From assembly GCF_028475105.1 (NCBI RefSeq), contig NZ_CP116936.1, positions 4,649,501 to 4,713,500 on the forward strand: a DNA stretch of 64,000 bases. The letters are read 5' to 3'. Made by a program: the position numbers and the translations under genes. The notes beneath the pieces are model-generated. The model ran no database searches. It saw nothing but the letters and a program-made list of their open reading frames with translations, and had not been told where the DNA came from. This document shows positions 1 to 9,049 of this stretch, in pieces; positions within the stretch are counted from its first letter, which is position 1; the number at the start of each line of letters is the position of its first letter. The stretch comes from Micromonospora sp. LH3U1 (GTDB lineage Bacteria > Actinomycetota > Actinomycetes > Mycobacteriales > Micromonosporaceae).

Positions 1-351
1 ATTGTTCCGGTATGGCGCGCGAGCCTGCCGCTTCTTGCCGGCAGCGGCGGCGAACGGAGCGGAGTTGGGACGAGACGGCGAGACCGGCAACGCCTTGACT
101 TGTGCGCCGGACTGCCGGGAACACCCACCGCGAGCCTGCCCGGAGATGCTCCGAGGGCCGCCGCCACCGCCTGACGCACGGCTCCGACCAGCGGCATATC
201 CACCCTGGCCGGAGCAGCCGGCAGAGCGGTGGCCCGCCCCTGCGACAGGGACCGCACGGCCCCGGGCACGCGTGGCACGGCACGTCGATCTGAATTCGCA
301 GGTGAGTTTGCACGGACACACGAATCGGCGACAGCGCCTTCCGGTGCCAAA
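1..351. other. Leading intergenic stretch, no gene supported
   Basis: No convincing gene is seen here. The open frames crossing this stretch are rich in Arg, Pro and Ala, as expected of shadow frames in very GC-rich DNA, and none has a ribosome binding site or a recognisable domain. The AT content rises near 340-400, just before the M23-type gene, which fits a promoter for that gene, but no clear -10/-35 pair was found. Confidence 0.4.
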
Positions 352-1086
352 ATGAGCACCGTTGCTTATACTTGCTCGATGAATGAGAGTCTTTCCGCGC
401 CGCATGGGGCCAACGAGCTCGTCATTTCATTGCCATTTACCGGATTGTGGCTTGCCCGAAACAGTCCGGCACGACGCGTCCCGAGCCATGGGACAGATCT
501 GCTGGGAGAACGGTATGCCATTGATTTTGTGGGCGTCGACGAGCGGCGCCGCACCTCCGCCATCCGTGATTGGCGAACGATACTGGCCACCGAGCCCCCG
601 GACCGCTATTACGCGTTCGGACGGCCGATTCTGGCCCCGGCCGACGGCGTCGTCGTCGACGTGCACGACGGGGAGGCCGACCATGTCGGGCGCCGATCCC
701 AGTTCGCGCTGGTGCCCTACGTGCTGGGCCAGGCGCAGCGCCTGCGGCAGGGTGTGGGCGCGGTCGCCGGCAACTACGTGACCATCGCGCTGCCCGGCAA
801 CAGGGCGTACGTCGCGCTGGCGCATCTGCGGGCCGGGTCCGTCCGCCCCGCGCTGGGCGACCCGGTACGCGCCGGGCAGCAGATCGCGGAGTGCGGCAAC
901 TCCGGCAACTCGACCCAGCCGCACGTGCACGTGCAGATCATGGACAACGCCGACATATCTGCGGCCCGTGGGGTGCCGATGGCCTTCCGGGAGTTCCGCG
1001 AACGACGCCGCGGCTCGGCTCGCTTCGAGGACCGGGCGACCGGGATCCCGGGCGAGGAGTCGATCGTGCAGCCGCTGGCTGGCTGA
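352..1086 (+). CDS. M23-family metallopeptidase-like protein
   Basis: This gene encodes about 244 residues with the layout of a LytM/M23 peptidase domain, a fold that cleaves peptidoglycan cross-bridges. Visible marks are HGTD followed by YAIDFVGV near the start of the domain, then GNYVTIAL, the AHLR segment, GDPVRAGQQIAECGNSGNST and PHVHVQIMD. The HxH near residue 190 and the upstream HGTD are the expected zinc ligands. No signal peptide is obvious, so it may be cytoplasmic or the start may be misplaced. ATG at 352 is chosen. ATG at 379 is also possible, and an upstream frame to 229 has poor codon use. It converges on the NRPS operon and ends 78 bases from it, so it is probably not a member of that operon. 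Confidence 0.72.
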   Translation: MSTVAYTCSMNESLSAPHGANELVISLPFTGLWLARNSPARRVPSHGTDLLGERYAIDFVGVDERRRTSAIRDWRTILATEPPDRYYAFGRPILAPADGVVVDVHDGEADHVGRRSQFALVPYVLGQAQRLRQGVGAVAGNYVTIALPGNRAYVALAHLRAGSVRPALGDPVRAGQQIAECGNSGNSTQPHVHVQIMDNADISAARGVPMAFREFRERRRGSARFEDRATGIPGEESIVQPLAG

Positions 1087-1163
1087 CCCCTGACCGGCCG
1101 GTGCCGCGCCACGGACCCACCGTGAACGGTGAGTCGTGACGCGGCAGGGCGGGCCGCGCTCGG

Positions 1164-1502
1164 TCAGGCGACGTGCGCCTCCTCCAGCACGACGAGGCGG
1201 CCGGTGCCGCTGAGCGTCGCCACGTCGAGGTCGGCGATGCAGCGCACCGGCACGTAGTCGAGCGTGAGGGTTCCCTCGACGTGCACCCGGCCGGTCTCGG
1301 CGGCGAAGTCAGCGCCGCTCAGATCGGTGGCGTCCCGGTCCACCCGCACGCCGAGATCCGTGCCGCCGACGGTACCGGGGAACTTCACGAAGACGTGCCC
1401 GATGTCGGTGAGGCGCTGCTTGAGCTCCGCCGCCGAAGGGTCCGGGCCGCCGACCACGACGGGCAGCTCACCAGCGGAGAGCCGGCGAATGAGGTCGTTC
1501 AC
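1164..1502 (-). CDS. 112-residue protein of unknown function, last gene of the NRPS operon
   Basis: I do not recognise the family. The protein is small, soluble and acidic. It has a short helical N-terminus (VNDLIRRLSAG), then what looks like a mainly beta domain containing FPGTVGGTDLGV and a run of alternating hydrophobic residues to the end (RLVVLEEAHVA). It has no signal peptide or membrane segment. The GTG at 1502 is chosen because GGAG lies nine bases upstream. The longer open frame back to 1937 is a shadow of the MMPL gene. It follows the MMPL gene by 23 bases on the same strand, so it is probably co-transcribed with the peptide cluster and may assist export or tailoring, which is inference from position only. 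Confidence 0.62.
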   Translation of the reverse strand: MNDLIRRLSAGELPVVVGGPDPSAAELKQRLTDIGHVFVKFPGTVGGTDLGVRVDRDATDLSGADFAAETGRVHVEGTLTLDYVPVRCIADLDVATLSGTGRLVVLEEAHVA

Positions 1503-1525
1503 GACATGTACTCCATTCAGATTCG

Positions 1526-3835
1526 TCAGTGATTGGCAGGAATTGGTTCGCGGGACTCGTCCGCGTCCGGCATCTCCGTGACGACGTCCTGCCGCCGGCC
1601 GGGCCACCAGTTGCGGTCGCCGACCTTGACGGCGATCGCCGGGACGAGCAACGTGCGGATCACGAAGGTGTCCAGCAGGAGGCCGACCACGATCGCGAAG
1701 CCCATCTCGAGGTACGACTTGATCCCCGAGAAGAGCAGCGGCGTGAACGTGCCGGCCAGGATGATGCCGCACGAGGTGATCACGGAACCGGTGCGGGCGA
1801 GGGCGTTGCGGACCGCCTCGGTGTTCGACCGCCCGTGCGTGTGGTATTCCTCCTTCACCCGCGTCATCAGGAAGATGCTGTAGTCGATGCCCAGCGCCAC
1901 CAGGATCACGAAGGCGGCGATCGGGGCGTCGATCCACAGTCCGTCGTAGCCGAGGACGTACTGGAAGAACGCCACCGTCAGGCTCATCGTCGCCGCGTAG
2001 GCCAGGACGATGGTCGCCACCATGTAGATCGGTGCCACGAGGCTGCGCAGCAGCACCGCGAGGACGAGGAAGATGCCGACGAGCACGATCAGGGCAATCA
2101 CGACGGAGTCCCGCTTCTGCGTCGCCAGGTTGTCGCGGACCTCCGCGGTCACGCCACCGACGTACGTCCTCGCGTCCGCCAGGTTCGTGCCCTGCAGCGA
2201 GTCCCGCATAGTGCCACGGATGTCGGTGATGGTGTCGAGCGCCTGCTCCGAGTACGGGTCGTGGCTCAGCTCGGCGCTCATGTTGACGGTCGTGCCGTCG
2301 GCGGACACGTACTGGGCCACATTTTCCTGCGTCGGCACCGTCACCCGGCTCACCCCGGGCAGAGCCTGCAGGTCGCTGCCCAGCTTCGCGACCGTGGCGA
2401 GTTGGTCCTGGCCCCAGCCGCCCTGTCGCGACTCGACGACGATCGTGATCGCGTTCTCCGCCCCGGCCGCCTCGCCGAAGTTCTCCCGCAGCACGGTCAG
2501 ACCCTGGTAGGAGTCGGTCGACGCGGGCAGCAGCGCCCGTAGCTCGTTGTTGTCGAAGCGGAACCCGGTCAGCAGGCCGAGGAAGGGCAGCAGCACCAGG
2601 ACGGTGGCCACGATGAACCGGGTCGGCCGGCGGGTGACCGACGACGCGACCCGATCCCAGATGCCGTGCTTCGGGGTGCCGCCGCCGGTTCCCACGCCCA
2701 GGCGCCGCGCCCGCACCTTCGACGGAACGAACGGCCAGAACACCTTCTCCCCGAAGATCGCCATCGCCGCGGGGATGAGCGTCATGATGACCAGGAACTC
2801 GATGAACACCGCGATCGCCAGCGCCGGACCGATGCCCTTGAAGTTGACGTCCTGAGCGAACGCCATGCCGCCGAAGGCCACGATGACGGCGCAGACGCTG
2901 GCAAAGATGGCCTCGCCGCCGTACCCGATCGCGCCGCGCAGCGCCTCCCGTCTCGCCACACCGTTCAGCAGGCTGTCCCGGAAGCGGGAGAACATGAGCA
3001 ACGAGTGGTCGGTGCCCAGCCCGAACAGGACGATGATGAGGAATACCAGCGCGTTCGGCGAGACGCTGAGCCCCGCGTCCGCCGCGAAGCCCAGCACCCC
3101 CTGCGAGATCGTCAGAGCCAGCCCCACCGAGAGCAGCGGGAGGATCGCGGCGATCGGCGACCGGTAGATGATCAGCAGCACGATCAGGACGAACGCGAGC
3201 GTCATCACCAGCGTGCGGTTGAGGCTCTCCTCCTGCAGCGTGATGGCGTCGCCCCAGATGGCGTTCCCACCAGTGAGATGCACGTCGAGACCGGACGGTG
3301 CCGCCGGGGCGCCACCACGCTCGGCGGCGTCGCCGGACAGATAGCCGCGGATCCGCGGCATGATCTCCTTGGTCTGCTCCAGCCAGGCGTTGTTGTCCTC
3401 GGTCGCGTACGCCATGTCGAGGTTCAGCGTTATCAGCGTGGCCTTGCGATCCTGGCTGATCAGCGTGCCGGCGTTCTGCGGATCCGAGTACGGCGACGCG
3501 GTCGACCGCAGCCGGATGTCGTCCTTGCGGCCAGCCAGGAACTGCTCCAGGGACCGCACGTAGGTCTCGTCGGCGGCGGTCAGGCCACTGTCTCGGAAGA
3601 CAGTGACCGTGACCTGGTTGTTCGCCACTTCCTGCACCTGCGGGAACTTTTCCGCGATCAGTTCGCCAGCCTGGAACGCCTCCAGGCTCGACCGGGACCG
3701 GGCCTCCTGCTGGCTGGTGTTGGCCTCCTCCTGCAGATTGGGAGCCGCCTGCACCAGGACCGCCGCGAGGATGATCCAGAACGCCACGGACAGCCAGCGA
3801 CCGGCGACGATGGCTCGGCTAGCCTTGAGAAACAA
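1526..3835 (-). CDS. MMPL/RND-family transporter
   Basis: This is a 769-residue membrane protein with two tandem MMPL halves. Each half has one N-terminal helix, a large periplasm-facing domain (residues about 35-200 and 420-560), and a bundle of five to six helices such as LAFVLIVLLIIYRSP and VIALIVLVGIFLVLAVLL. Conserved RND-type motifs include GLGTDHSLLMFSRFRD in the first half and LGIDYSIFLMTRVKEE in the second. MMPL proteins export lipids and siderophore-like or peptide metabolites in actinobacteria. Its position between the mbtH-like gene and the terminal small gene makes it the likely exporter of the NRPS product. The start at 3835 is a TTG with only a weak purine-rich upstream sequence. 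No better in-frame start is visible before the first helix. Confidence 0.9.
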   Translation of the reverse strand: MFLKASRAIVAGRWLSVAFWIILAAVLVQAAPNLQEEANTSQQEARSRSSLEAFQAGELIAEKFPQVQEVANNQVTVTVFRDSGLTAADETYVRSLEQFLAGRKDDIRLRSTASPYSDPQNAGTLISQDRKATLITLNLDMAYATEDNNAWLEQTKEIMPRIRGYLSGDAAERGGAPAAPSGLDVHLTGGNAIWGDAITLQEESLNRTLVMTLAFVLIVLLIIYRSPIAAILPLLSVGLALTISQGVLGFAADAGLSVSPNALVFLIIVLFGLGTDHSLLMFSRFRDSLLNGVARREALRGAIGYGGEAIFASVCAVIVAFGGMAFAQDVNFKGIGPALAIAVFIEFLVIMTLIPAAMAIFGEKVFWPFVPSKVRARRLGVGTGGGTPKHGIWDRVASSVTRRPTRFIVATVLVLLPFLGLLTGFRFDNNELRALLPASTDSYQGLTVLRENFGEAAGAENAITIVVESRQGGWGQDQLATVAKLGSDLQALPGVSRVTVPTQENVAQYVSADGTTVNMSAELSHDPYSEQALDTITDIRGTMRDSLQGTNLADARTYVGGVTAEVRDNLATQKRDSVVIALIVLVGIFLVLAVLLRSLVAPIYMVATIVLAYAATMSLTVAFFQYVLGYDGLWIDAPIAAFVILVALGIDYSIFLMTRVKEEYHTHGRSNTEAVRNALARTGSVITSCGIILAGTFTPLLFSGIKSYLEMGFAIVVGLLLDTFVIRTLLVPAIAVKVGDRNWWPGRRQDVVTEMPDADESREPIPANH

Positions 3836-3865
3836 CGTCTGCTCTTCTCTGTCGACTGCTGCGGG

Positions 3866-4075
3866 TCAGGCGTGGGTGGCCGTCGACTCGGCCATCCGCT
3901 GGCGCAGGCTCAGCGGACGCATGTCGGTCCACACCTCCTTGACATACGACATGCACTCCTCCTTGGTCCCGGAGACGCCGGTGTCCGTCCAGCCCGCGGG
4001 CACGTCGAGGAAGGCGGGCCAGAGCGAGTACTGCTCCTCGTGGTTGACGAGGACTTTCACGTTGCTGTCATCCAT
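3866..4075 (-). CDS. MbtH-like protein
   Basis: This is a 69-residue protein with the MbtH signature: NHEEQYSLWP, then VPAGWTDTG, then a conserved Trp-Asp near WTDMRPLSLR. MbtH-like proteins bind NRPS adenylation domains and raise their solubility and activity. Several A domains of the kind seen in the two NRPS genes here would be expected to need one. The ATG at 4075 has AAGGAG ten bases upstream. It sits between leuD and the MMPL gene in the same transcription unit, which is good evidence that the Leu-like genes belong to the peptide cluster rather than being a chance neighbour. Confidence 0.95.
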   Translation of the reverse strand: MDDSNVKVLVNHEEQYSLWPAFLDVPAGWTDTGVSGTKEECMSYVKEVWTDMRPLSLRQRMAESTATHA

Positions 4076-4108
4076 GGCGGTCGGCTCCTTGTCGGGTGAG
4101 AGGGATGG

Positions 4109-4735
4109 TCATGCCGGGGCGGGCAGGTCGAGGAACAGCCAGCTCGCCTCGCGGCGGCGCCGTTCCTCGTACGCGGCGATCTCGGCGCTGCGCGACAGCG
4201 TCCAGTCGATGCTGTCGAGGCCCTCCAGCAGCGCGGTCTTCCTGAACGGATCGACCTCGAACGGCAGGAGCTGCCCGTCTGGCGTCGTGACCGTCTGCGC
4301 GGACAGGTCGATGTGCACCTCCTGCCGCTGGTCGGTGAGCGCGGCCACGAGGTCGTCGACCGCCGCCGAGGGGAGCACGACGGGCAGGATGCTGCTGTTG
4401 AAGCAGTTGTTGTAGAAGATGTCGGCGAAGCTGGGCGCGATGATGCAGCGGAAGCCGAACTCGCGCAGCGACCACGGGGCGTGCTCACGGGAGGAGCCGC
4501 AGCCGAAGTTCAGCCCGGCCACGAGCACCGTCGCACCGGCGTACCGGGGCTGGTTCAGCACGAAGTCGGGGTTCGGGTCGCGGTCGTCGATGTAGCGCCA
4601 GTTGGCGAACAGGGCGTCGGCGAATCCGGAACGGCGAACCGTCTTGAGGAACCGGGCGGGCACGATGTCGTCGGTGTTGACGTTCGAGCGGGGCAGCGGT
4701 GCGGCCACACCGGTGTGGGTGATGAAGTTCTCCAT
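4109..4735 (-). CDS. leuD: LeuD-like isomerase small subunit
   Basis: At 208 residues this is the usual length for the small subunit of 3-isopropylmalate dehydratase. Motifs are intact: NVNTDDIVPARFLK near residue 20, LNFGCGSSREHAPWSL near residue 80, and IIAPSFADIFYNN after it. With LeuC it would move the hydroxyl of a 2-alkylmalate to the 3-position by dehydration and rehydration. It lies 14 bases downstream of leuC and 33 bases upstream of the mbtH-like gene. Together with the LeuA-like, LeuB and aminotransferase genes it completes a 2-oxo-acid elongation pathway. Whether it acts on isopropylmalate or on another alkylmalate cannot be read from the sequence. A plain leucine-supply role is the alternative. 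Confidence 0.93.
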   Translation of the reverse strand: MENFITHTGVAAPLPRSNVNTDDIVPARFLKTVRRSGFADALFANWRYIDDRDPNPDFVLNQPRYAGATVLVAGLNFGCGSSREHAPWSLREFGFRCIIAPSFADIFYNNCFNSSILPVVLPSAAVDDLVAALTDQRQEVHIDLSAQTVTTPDGQLLPFEVDPFRKTALLEGLDSIDWTLSRSAEIAAYEERRRREASWLFLDLPAPA

Positions 4736-4749
4736 GACGGACCTGCTCC

Positions 4750-6156
4750 CTATGCGTTACGGACGTCGACGAAGTGGCCCGCGATCGCCGCGCCGGCGGC
4801 CATCAGCGGACTGACCAGGTGGGTCCGGCCGCCCTTACCCTGGCGGCCCTCGAAGTTGCGGTTGCTGGTCGACGCGCAGCGTTCCCCCGCGGAGAGCCGG
4901 TCTCCGTTCATGGCGATGCACATGCTGCAGCCGGCCTCACGCCACTGGAAGCCCGCGTCCCGGAAGATCCCGGCCAGGCCCTCCTCCTCGGCCTGCCGGC
5001 TCACCTGCATCGAACCTGGCACGACGATCGCGCGGACGCCCGGCGCCACCTGGCGTCCCGCGACGTAGCCGGCCGCCGCGCGCAGGTCCTCGATGCGGGA
5101 GTTCGTGCATGAGCCGATGAACACCGTCTGAACCTCGATGTCCTCGACCTTCTGGCCGGGCGTGAGGCCCATGTACTCCAGGGCCCGCTCGTACGCCTTG
5201 CGGGTCGCGCTGTCGGCCTCCACCGCCGGGTCGGGCACCGTGCCCGTGACGTCCACGACCATGCCCGGGTCCGTGCCCCAGGTGATCTGCGGCGCGAGGT
5301 CGTCGACGTCGATGTCGAGCACGGCGTCGAAGTCTGCTCCCGGGTCACTGGCAAGTTCCCGCCAGTGCGCCGCAGCCTGCTCGAAGAGCTCGCCCTGCGG
5401 GGCGTGCCGGCGGCCCCGGACGTACTCGATGGTGACCTCGTCGGGAGCCACCATGCCGGCCCGCGCGCCCGCCTCGATCGCCATGTTGCACAGGGTCATG
5501 CGGCCCTCGACGGTCAGGGAGCGTACGGCCGGACCGCTGAACTCGATGACGTGGTTGGCCCCGACGTTCGTGCCGAACTTGCCGATGATCGCCAGCGCCA
5601 GGTCCTTGGCCGTGACCCCGGCTGCGAGCGTCCCCTCGACCCGGATGTTCATGGTGCGCGGCTTCTGCTGGAGCAGGCACTGGGTGGCCAGCACGTGCTC
5701 CACCTCGCTGGTGCCGATGCCCATGGCGAAGATGCCGAGCGCGCCGTGGGTGGAGGTGTGGGAGTCCCCGCAGACGACCGTCATGCCGGGCAGGGAGATC
5801 CCCAGCTCCGGGCCGATGACGTGGACGATGCCCTGGAACTCGTCGGTCATGTCGAACAACGTGACCCCGAACTCGCGGGCGTTGTCCTGCATCGTCTCGA
5901 TGCACGTCACGCTCGCGGCGTCGATGACGTCCACCATGCGGCGGCCGGGCACGGTCGGCACGTTGTGGTCGAGCACGGCAACGGTGGCGCCGGTACGGCG
6001 TACGCCGATCCCGCGGTCGCGCAGACCCGAGAAGGCCTGCGGCGAGGTCGCCTCGTGGGTGAGGTGCCGGTCGATGTACAGGATCGGCACCTCGCCGGGC
6101 TCGTCCCGGACCACGTGGGCATCCCAGATCTTGTCGAACATGGTTCGTGGGCTCAT
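4750..6156 (-). CDS. leuC: LeuC-like isomerase large subunit (aconitase family)
   Basis: This 468-residue protein is full length for LeuC. The [4Fe-4S] cysteine ligands are in place: FIGSCTNSRIEDLRAA near residue 345 and the paired GCSMC near residue 410. Other family marks are VCGDSHTSTHGALG near residue 130 and the C-terminal STSNRNFEGRQGKGG. It would pair with the adjacent LeuD to isomerise a 2-alkylmalate. The ATG at 6156 has GGGGAG seven bases upstream. A second ATG lies five codons downstream but is less well placed. It is in the same operon as the NRPS genes and a putative condensing enzyme, so an alkylmalate other than isopropylmalate is a reasonable alternative substrate. Confidence 0.94.
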   Translation of the reverse strand: MSPRTMFDKIWDAHVVRDEPGEVPILYIDRHLTHEATSPQAFSGLRDRGIGVRRTGATVAVLDHNVPTVPGRRMVDVIDAASVTCIETMQDNAREFGVTLFDMTDEFQGIVHVIGPELGISLPGMTVVCGDSHTSTHGALGIFAMGIGTSEVEHVLATQCLLQQKPRTMNIRVEGTLAAGVTAKDLALAIIGKFGTNVGANHVIEFSGPAVRSLTVEGRMTLCNMAIEAGARAGMVAPDEVTIEYVRGRRHAPQGELFEQAAAHWRELASDPGADFDAVLDIDVDDLAPQITWGTDPGMVVDVTGTVPDPAVEADSATRKAYERALEYMGLTPGQKVEDIEVQTVFIGSCTNSRIEDLRAAAGYVAGRQVAPGVRAIVVPGSMQVSRQAEEEGLAGIFRDAGFQWREAGCSMCIAMNGDRLSAGERCASTSNRNFEGRQGKGGRTHLVSPLMAAGAAIAGHFVDVRNA

Positions 6157-6187
6157 GTGTCTTCTCCCCTATCAGGAGGCGGAGGGG

Positions 6188-7549
6188 TCAGGACTGCGCG
6201 AACATCTCTTCGAGTTCTTCGCCCTCGAGCTCGCGGCCGAGGTTCTTCGCGTGTTGGAGGATCTCGTCGATGCGCTCGGCGGTGAGCTTCCCCGGGTCGC
6301 GGCCGCTCTGCAGGCAGGCCAGTTTCACCGAACTCTGGCCGCTCCACTGGCTGACGCCGACCGAGTACGTGCCGCCGATGCTGGCCGGGTCGACCGCGGA
6401 GTACACGGTGCGGGCCATGGTGCGCAGCTGCTTCTCCCGCCGGAAGTCCTGTGCCTCGCGCGCACTTTCGGCCAACGCGTTGGCCTTGAGGATCGCGTCG
6501 GTGTGGATGCCGGAGCTGGTGTGGCTGTAACGCTTGCCGAGCACCCCGTGGTCAGGGGTGATCACGTCGACCATCTCCTGGTAGAAGGAGATCAGGCCGA
6601 GCAGCTCGGCCATGTTCCAGGACACCGGCAGCCCGCCTTCCTCGCGGATGGCCGCCAGGTTGAGGACGACCTCCTCCAGCGAGGCGTTGCCCGATCGCTC
6701 GCCGACGCCGCGCGACACGACGTGGATCCGGTTGGCGCCGGCCGCGACGGCCATCATGGCGTTGCTCAGGGCGTTGCCGGTGTCGCGGTGCCCGTGCCAG
6801 TCCAGCTTCATGCCGGAGGTGCCCATCTCGTCGAGCACCTCCCGGACCAGCCGGCAGAGCCGGTAGGCGCCGATCGGCCGGGCGACGCCGATGGTGTCGG
6901 CCACGGCCACGCGGTAGGCGCCGTTCTCGACCTGGACCCGGGTGATCGCGCGTACGTCCTCCGGCGACGTCTGGGTGGTGTGCTCCGTCCCGGCGATCAC
7001 CGGGATGCCCAGGTCGGCGGTCCGCTTGATGTACGTCGCGAGCTTGCCGAGCACGAAGTCGAGGTCCCAGCCCTGCACCAGGCGGCGCGACGGCGCGCTG
7101 CCCATGAAGACCACGGACTCGAGTGCGGGGTGAATCTCCCGGCACTCGGCGGTCCACTTCAGGGACCCTTCCGTGCAGACTGACAGCACCGACGGCACGA
7201 TGCGCGGGAACTGGTCTCGCATACCGGCGAGGAGTTCCTTCATCGTCGAGTCGAGCACGCCCGATCCGGTGTGGATGCCGACCGTGGCGGACCGGACGCC
7301 GAACGCGTCGAGCAGTTCGACATACTTCAGCATCGAGTCCACGTCCGGATACCGGCTGACGCCCTGCAGCCCGTCGCGCAGGCACTCGGACAGGATCTCG
7401 GCCTCGGCGGCCTGCTGCGCGGTCGGCTCGGTAGGCAGCGACTCAGGGAGCGGGGACAGCGGGCTCGGCTCACTGTTCCAGTTGAAGTCGACCGGCAGGT
7501 CATCGGCGGACAGCGCGGCGGCCGCCGGTCGGCTGATGGTGTGTGTCAC
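6188..7549 (-). CDS. LeuA-like DRE-TIM condensing enzyme (alkylmalate synthase)
   Basis: This 453-residue protein is a DRE-TIM metallolyase-family enzyme that should condense a 2-oxo acid with acetyl-CoA. The barrel begins near residue 50. The first strand reads ECLRDGLQ (Arg58-Asp59) rather than the usual TLRDGEQ. The metal-binding HxH is at WHGHRDTGN near residue 246, followed by GVGERSGN near residue 286 and the helical subdomain motif SSGIHTDAILK. It stops after the second subdomain. The C-terminal allosteric domain that lets leucine inhibit ordinary LeuA is absent, so feedback insensitivity is expected. An extra 45-residue Pro/Ser-rich N-terminus is present. The GTG at 7549 has AGGAGG five bases upstream. 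Substrate is unknown: a benzyl, branched or linear oxo acid are all possible. Confidence 0.85.
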   Translation of the reverse strand: MTHTISRPAAAALSADDLPVDFNWNSEPSPLSPLPESLPTEPTAQQAAEAEILSECLRDGLQGVSRYPDVDSMLKYVELLDAFGVRSATVGIHTGSGVLDSTMKELLAGMRDQFPRIVPSVLSVCTEGSLKWTAECREIHPALESVVFMGSAPSRRLVQGWDLDFVLGKLATYIKRTADLGIPVIAGTEHTTQTSPEDVRAITRVQVENGAYRVAVADTIGVARPIGAYRLCRLVREVLDEMGTSGMKLDWHGHRDTGNALSNAMMAVAAGANRIHVVSRGVGERSGNASLEEVVLNLAAIREEGGLPVSWNMAELLGLISFYQEMVDVITPDHGVLGKRYSHTSSGIHTDAILKANALAESAREAQDFRREKQLRTMARTVYSAVDPASIGGTYSVGVSQWSGQSSVKLACLQSGRDPGKLTAERIDEILQHAKNLGRELEGEELEEMFAQS

Positions 7550-7603
7550 GAGAACCTCCTGGGTGCGGGCTTCGGATTGGGAGATGCGGAAAGCGCCGGG
7601 TGA

Positions 7604-9049
7604 TCAGTCGGTCGTTACCGGCAGGATTCCAACCGAGAAGCGGACGTACCGGTCTGAGTAGTTGAAGGTGGAGCCGGGGATGCCGGCGATGCCGGTCTTC
7701 TGGAAGACGGAGAAGCAGTCCTCTCCCGCGCGGAGCTCGCTCCAGTTGTAGATCGTCGCGTCGTCGTCGGCGAAGATCCGCTCGAAGAGGCCGAACTGCT
7801 GGTCGAGCTGGGCGAGCTGGGACCGCAGCCGGCTCCGGCGCAGGGCGTACAGGCTGCGGATCTTCGTGATCAGGTGTGGGTTCTCGCGGAAGAGCCGGTG
7901 ATAGGCCATGAAGCGCAGCTGCCACTCGCCGGGCATCGAGGCGACGCTGTTGATCCAGCTGCCGGTCAGCCGGGCGGCGAGACCGGCGTCGCCGAACGTG
8001 ACCCATCCGAACCGTTCGCCGGTGAGCGTGTGGGTCTTGGAGAGGCTGCTGACGTAGATCATCTGCCCGGTGATGTCGGTGGCCGAGGTGAGTGCTCGCA
8101 TCCGGGCCTCGTCGTCGGCGGGAACGCCGGTGCCGATGTAGGCCAGATCGGCCATGAGATACACGGTTCGCCCGTGCTCACGCCACCGTCGCAGCACCGC
8201 CACCAGGTCGCGCAGTTCCTCCGGCTGGTATGCGAACGTCGACGGGTTGCTGGTGACGGTCAGGTAGACAAGGGTGACGTCGGCGTGCTCCCGCAGCGCC
8301 TGATCGAGCTGCTCGGCGGTGAGCTTGAAGTGGTCCTCGGCGCGGGTGCGGACGGGATGGACGCGGTAGCCGTTGGCCTCGGCCTGCGACTCCAAGACGT
8401 TGAACCCGGGAGCCGGCAGGAGCACGGCGCCGACGGCCCGCGAGCTCTTGCGGGCGACGGCGGCCAGGCCACGCAGCACCTTGTCCATGCAGTCGGTGGC
8501 GCCGAGGCCGAGGGCGACGTGGCCGGCATCGGCTTCGAGCCCCCACTGCCGCATGTCGTCGGCCAGCCATTCCCGCAGCACCGGGTTACCGACGCTGGCC
8601 AGGTCGTAGACGCGCGCGTCGAAACCGGCCCGCAGCACGACCCGCTCCATGGCCATCATCTGTTCGCGCAGCCACTGGTACACCCGGCCGGTGGCGACGT
8701 GGCCCTGGATGTCCTCGCCGGGAAGCGCGATGCCGAGTTCGTCGGCGAGCATTCGGTAGTCGCCCGGGCCGCCGTCCTCCCCCTCGCGCTCGGTGATGAG
8801 CCGGGTGTCGACGTCGCCGATGGTCCGGTTGACGATCTCCAGCCGGGTCGCGGCCGGGTCCAGGCCGCGCCGGGCGCACTCCTGCTCCAGGGACCGCACG
8901 AGCGACGCCATCATGCGGATCGGTGGCTCGTCGTTGTTCTGCAGTCGGGCCCGGTACCGGTGTACCAGTTCGGCGCGGACCTCCCGGACGAGCAGCCGTT
9001 GCTCCTGCAGGTGGATCGCGACGCCGGCCACGTCGGTTCGCAGAGTCAT
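7604..9049 (-). CDS. PLP-dependent class I/II aminotransferase
   Basis: This is a 481-residue fold-type I aminotransferase. The PLP-binding lysine is in SSLSKTHTLTGERFGW near residue 335. The N-terminal part of the large domain has LGLGATDCMDKVLRGLAA, and LVYLTVTSNPSTFAY precedes the cofactor Asp/Tyr region (LMADLAYIG). The first 100 residues are an extra helical region not seen in compact aspartate aminotransferases. Its ATG overlaps the leuB stop codon as ATGA, so the two are translationally coupled. The natural reading is that it aminates the elongated 2-oxo acid released by the LeuB homologue, giving the free amino acid for an adenylation domain. Using an NRPS-derived or other keto substrate is possible but less supported. 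Confidence 0.88.
   Translation of the reverse strand: MTLRTDVAGVAIHLQEQRLLVREVRAELVHRYRARLQNNDEPPIRMMASLVRSLEQECARRGLDPAATRLEIVNRTIGDVDTRLITEREGEDGGPGDYRMLADELGIALPGEDIQGHVATGRVYQWLREQMMAMERVVLRAGFDARVYDLASVGNPVLREWLADDMRQWGLEADAGHVALGLGATDCMDKVLRGLAAVARKSSRAVGAVLLPAPGFNVLESQAEANGYRVHPVRTRAEDHFKLTAEQLDQALREHADVTLVYLTVTSNPSTFAYQPEELRDLVAVLRRWREHGRTVYLMADLAYIGTGVPADDEARMRALTSATDITGQMIYVSSLSKTHTLTGERFGWVTFGDAGLAARLTGSWINSVASMPGEWQLRFMAYHRLFRENPHLITKIRSLYALRRSRLRSQLAQLDQQFGLFERIFADDDATIYNWSELRAGEDCFSVFQKTGIAGIPGSTFNYSDRYVRFSVGILPVTTD

Noticed and set aside
229..351. Upstream extension of the M23-like gene
   Set aside because: The extra 41 residues are Arg/Thr/Ala-rich with poor codon use, and in-frame ATGs closer to the domain are available.
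1503..1937. N-terminal extension of the 112-residue protein
   Set aside because: It overlaps the MMPL gene in another frame and is Arg/His/Pro-rich. A GTG with a good ribosome site exists at 1502.
4313..5068. Plus-strand frames over leuC and leuD
   Set aside because: The opposite strand carries full-length, motif-complete LeuC and LeuD, so these are shadows.
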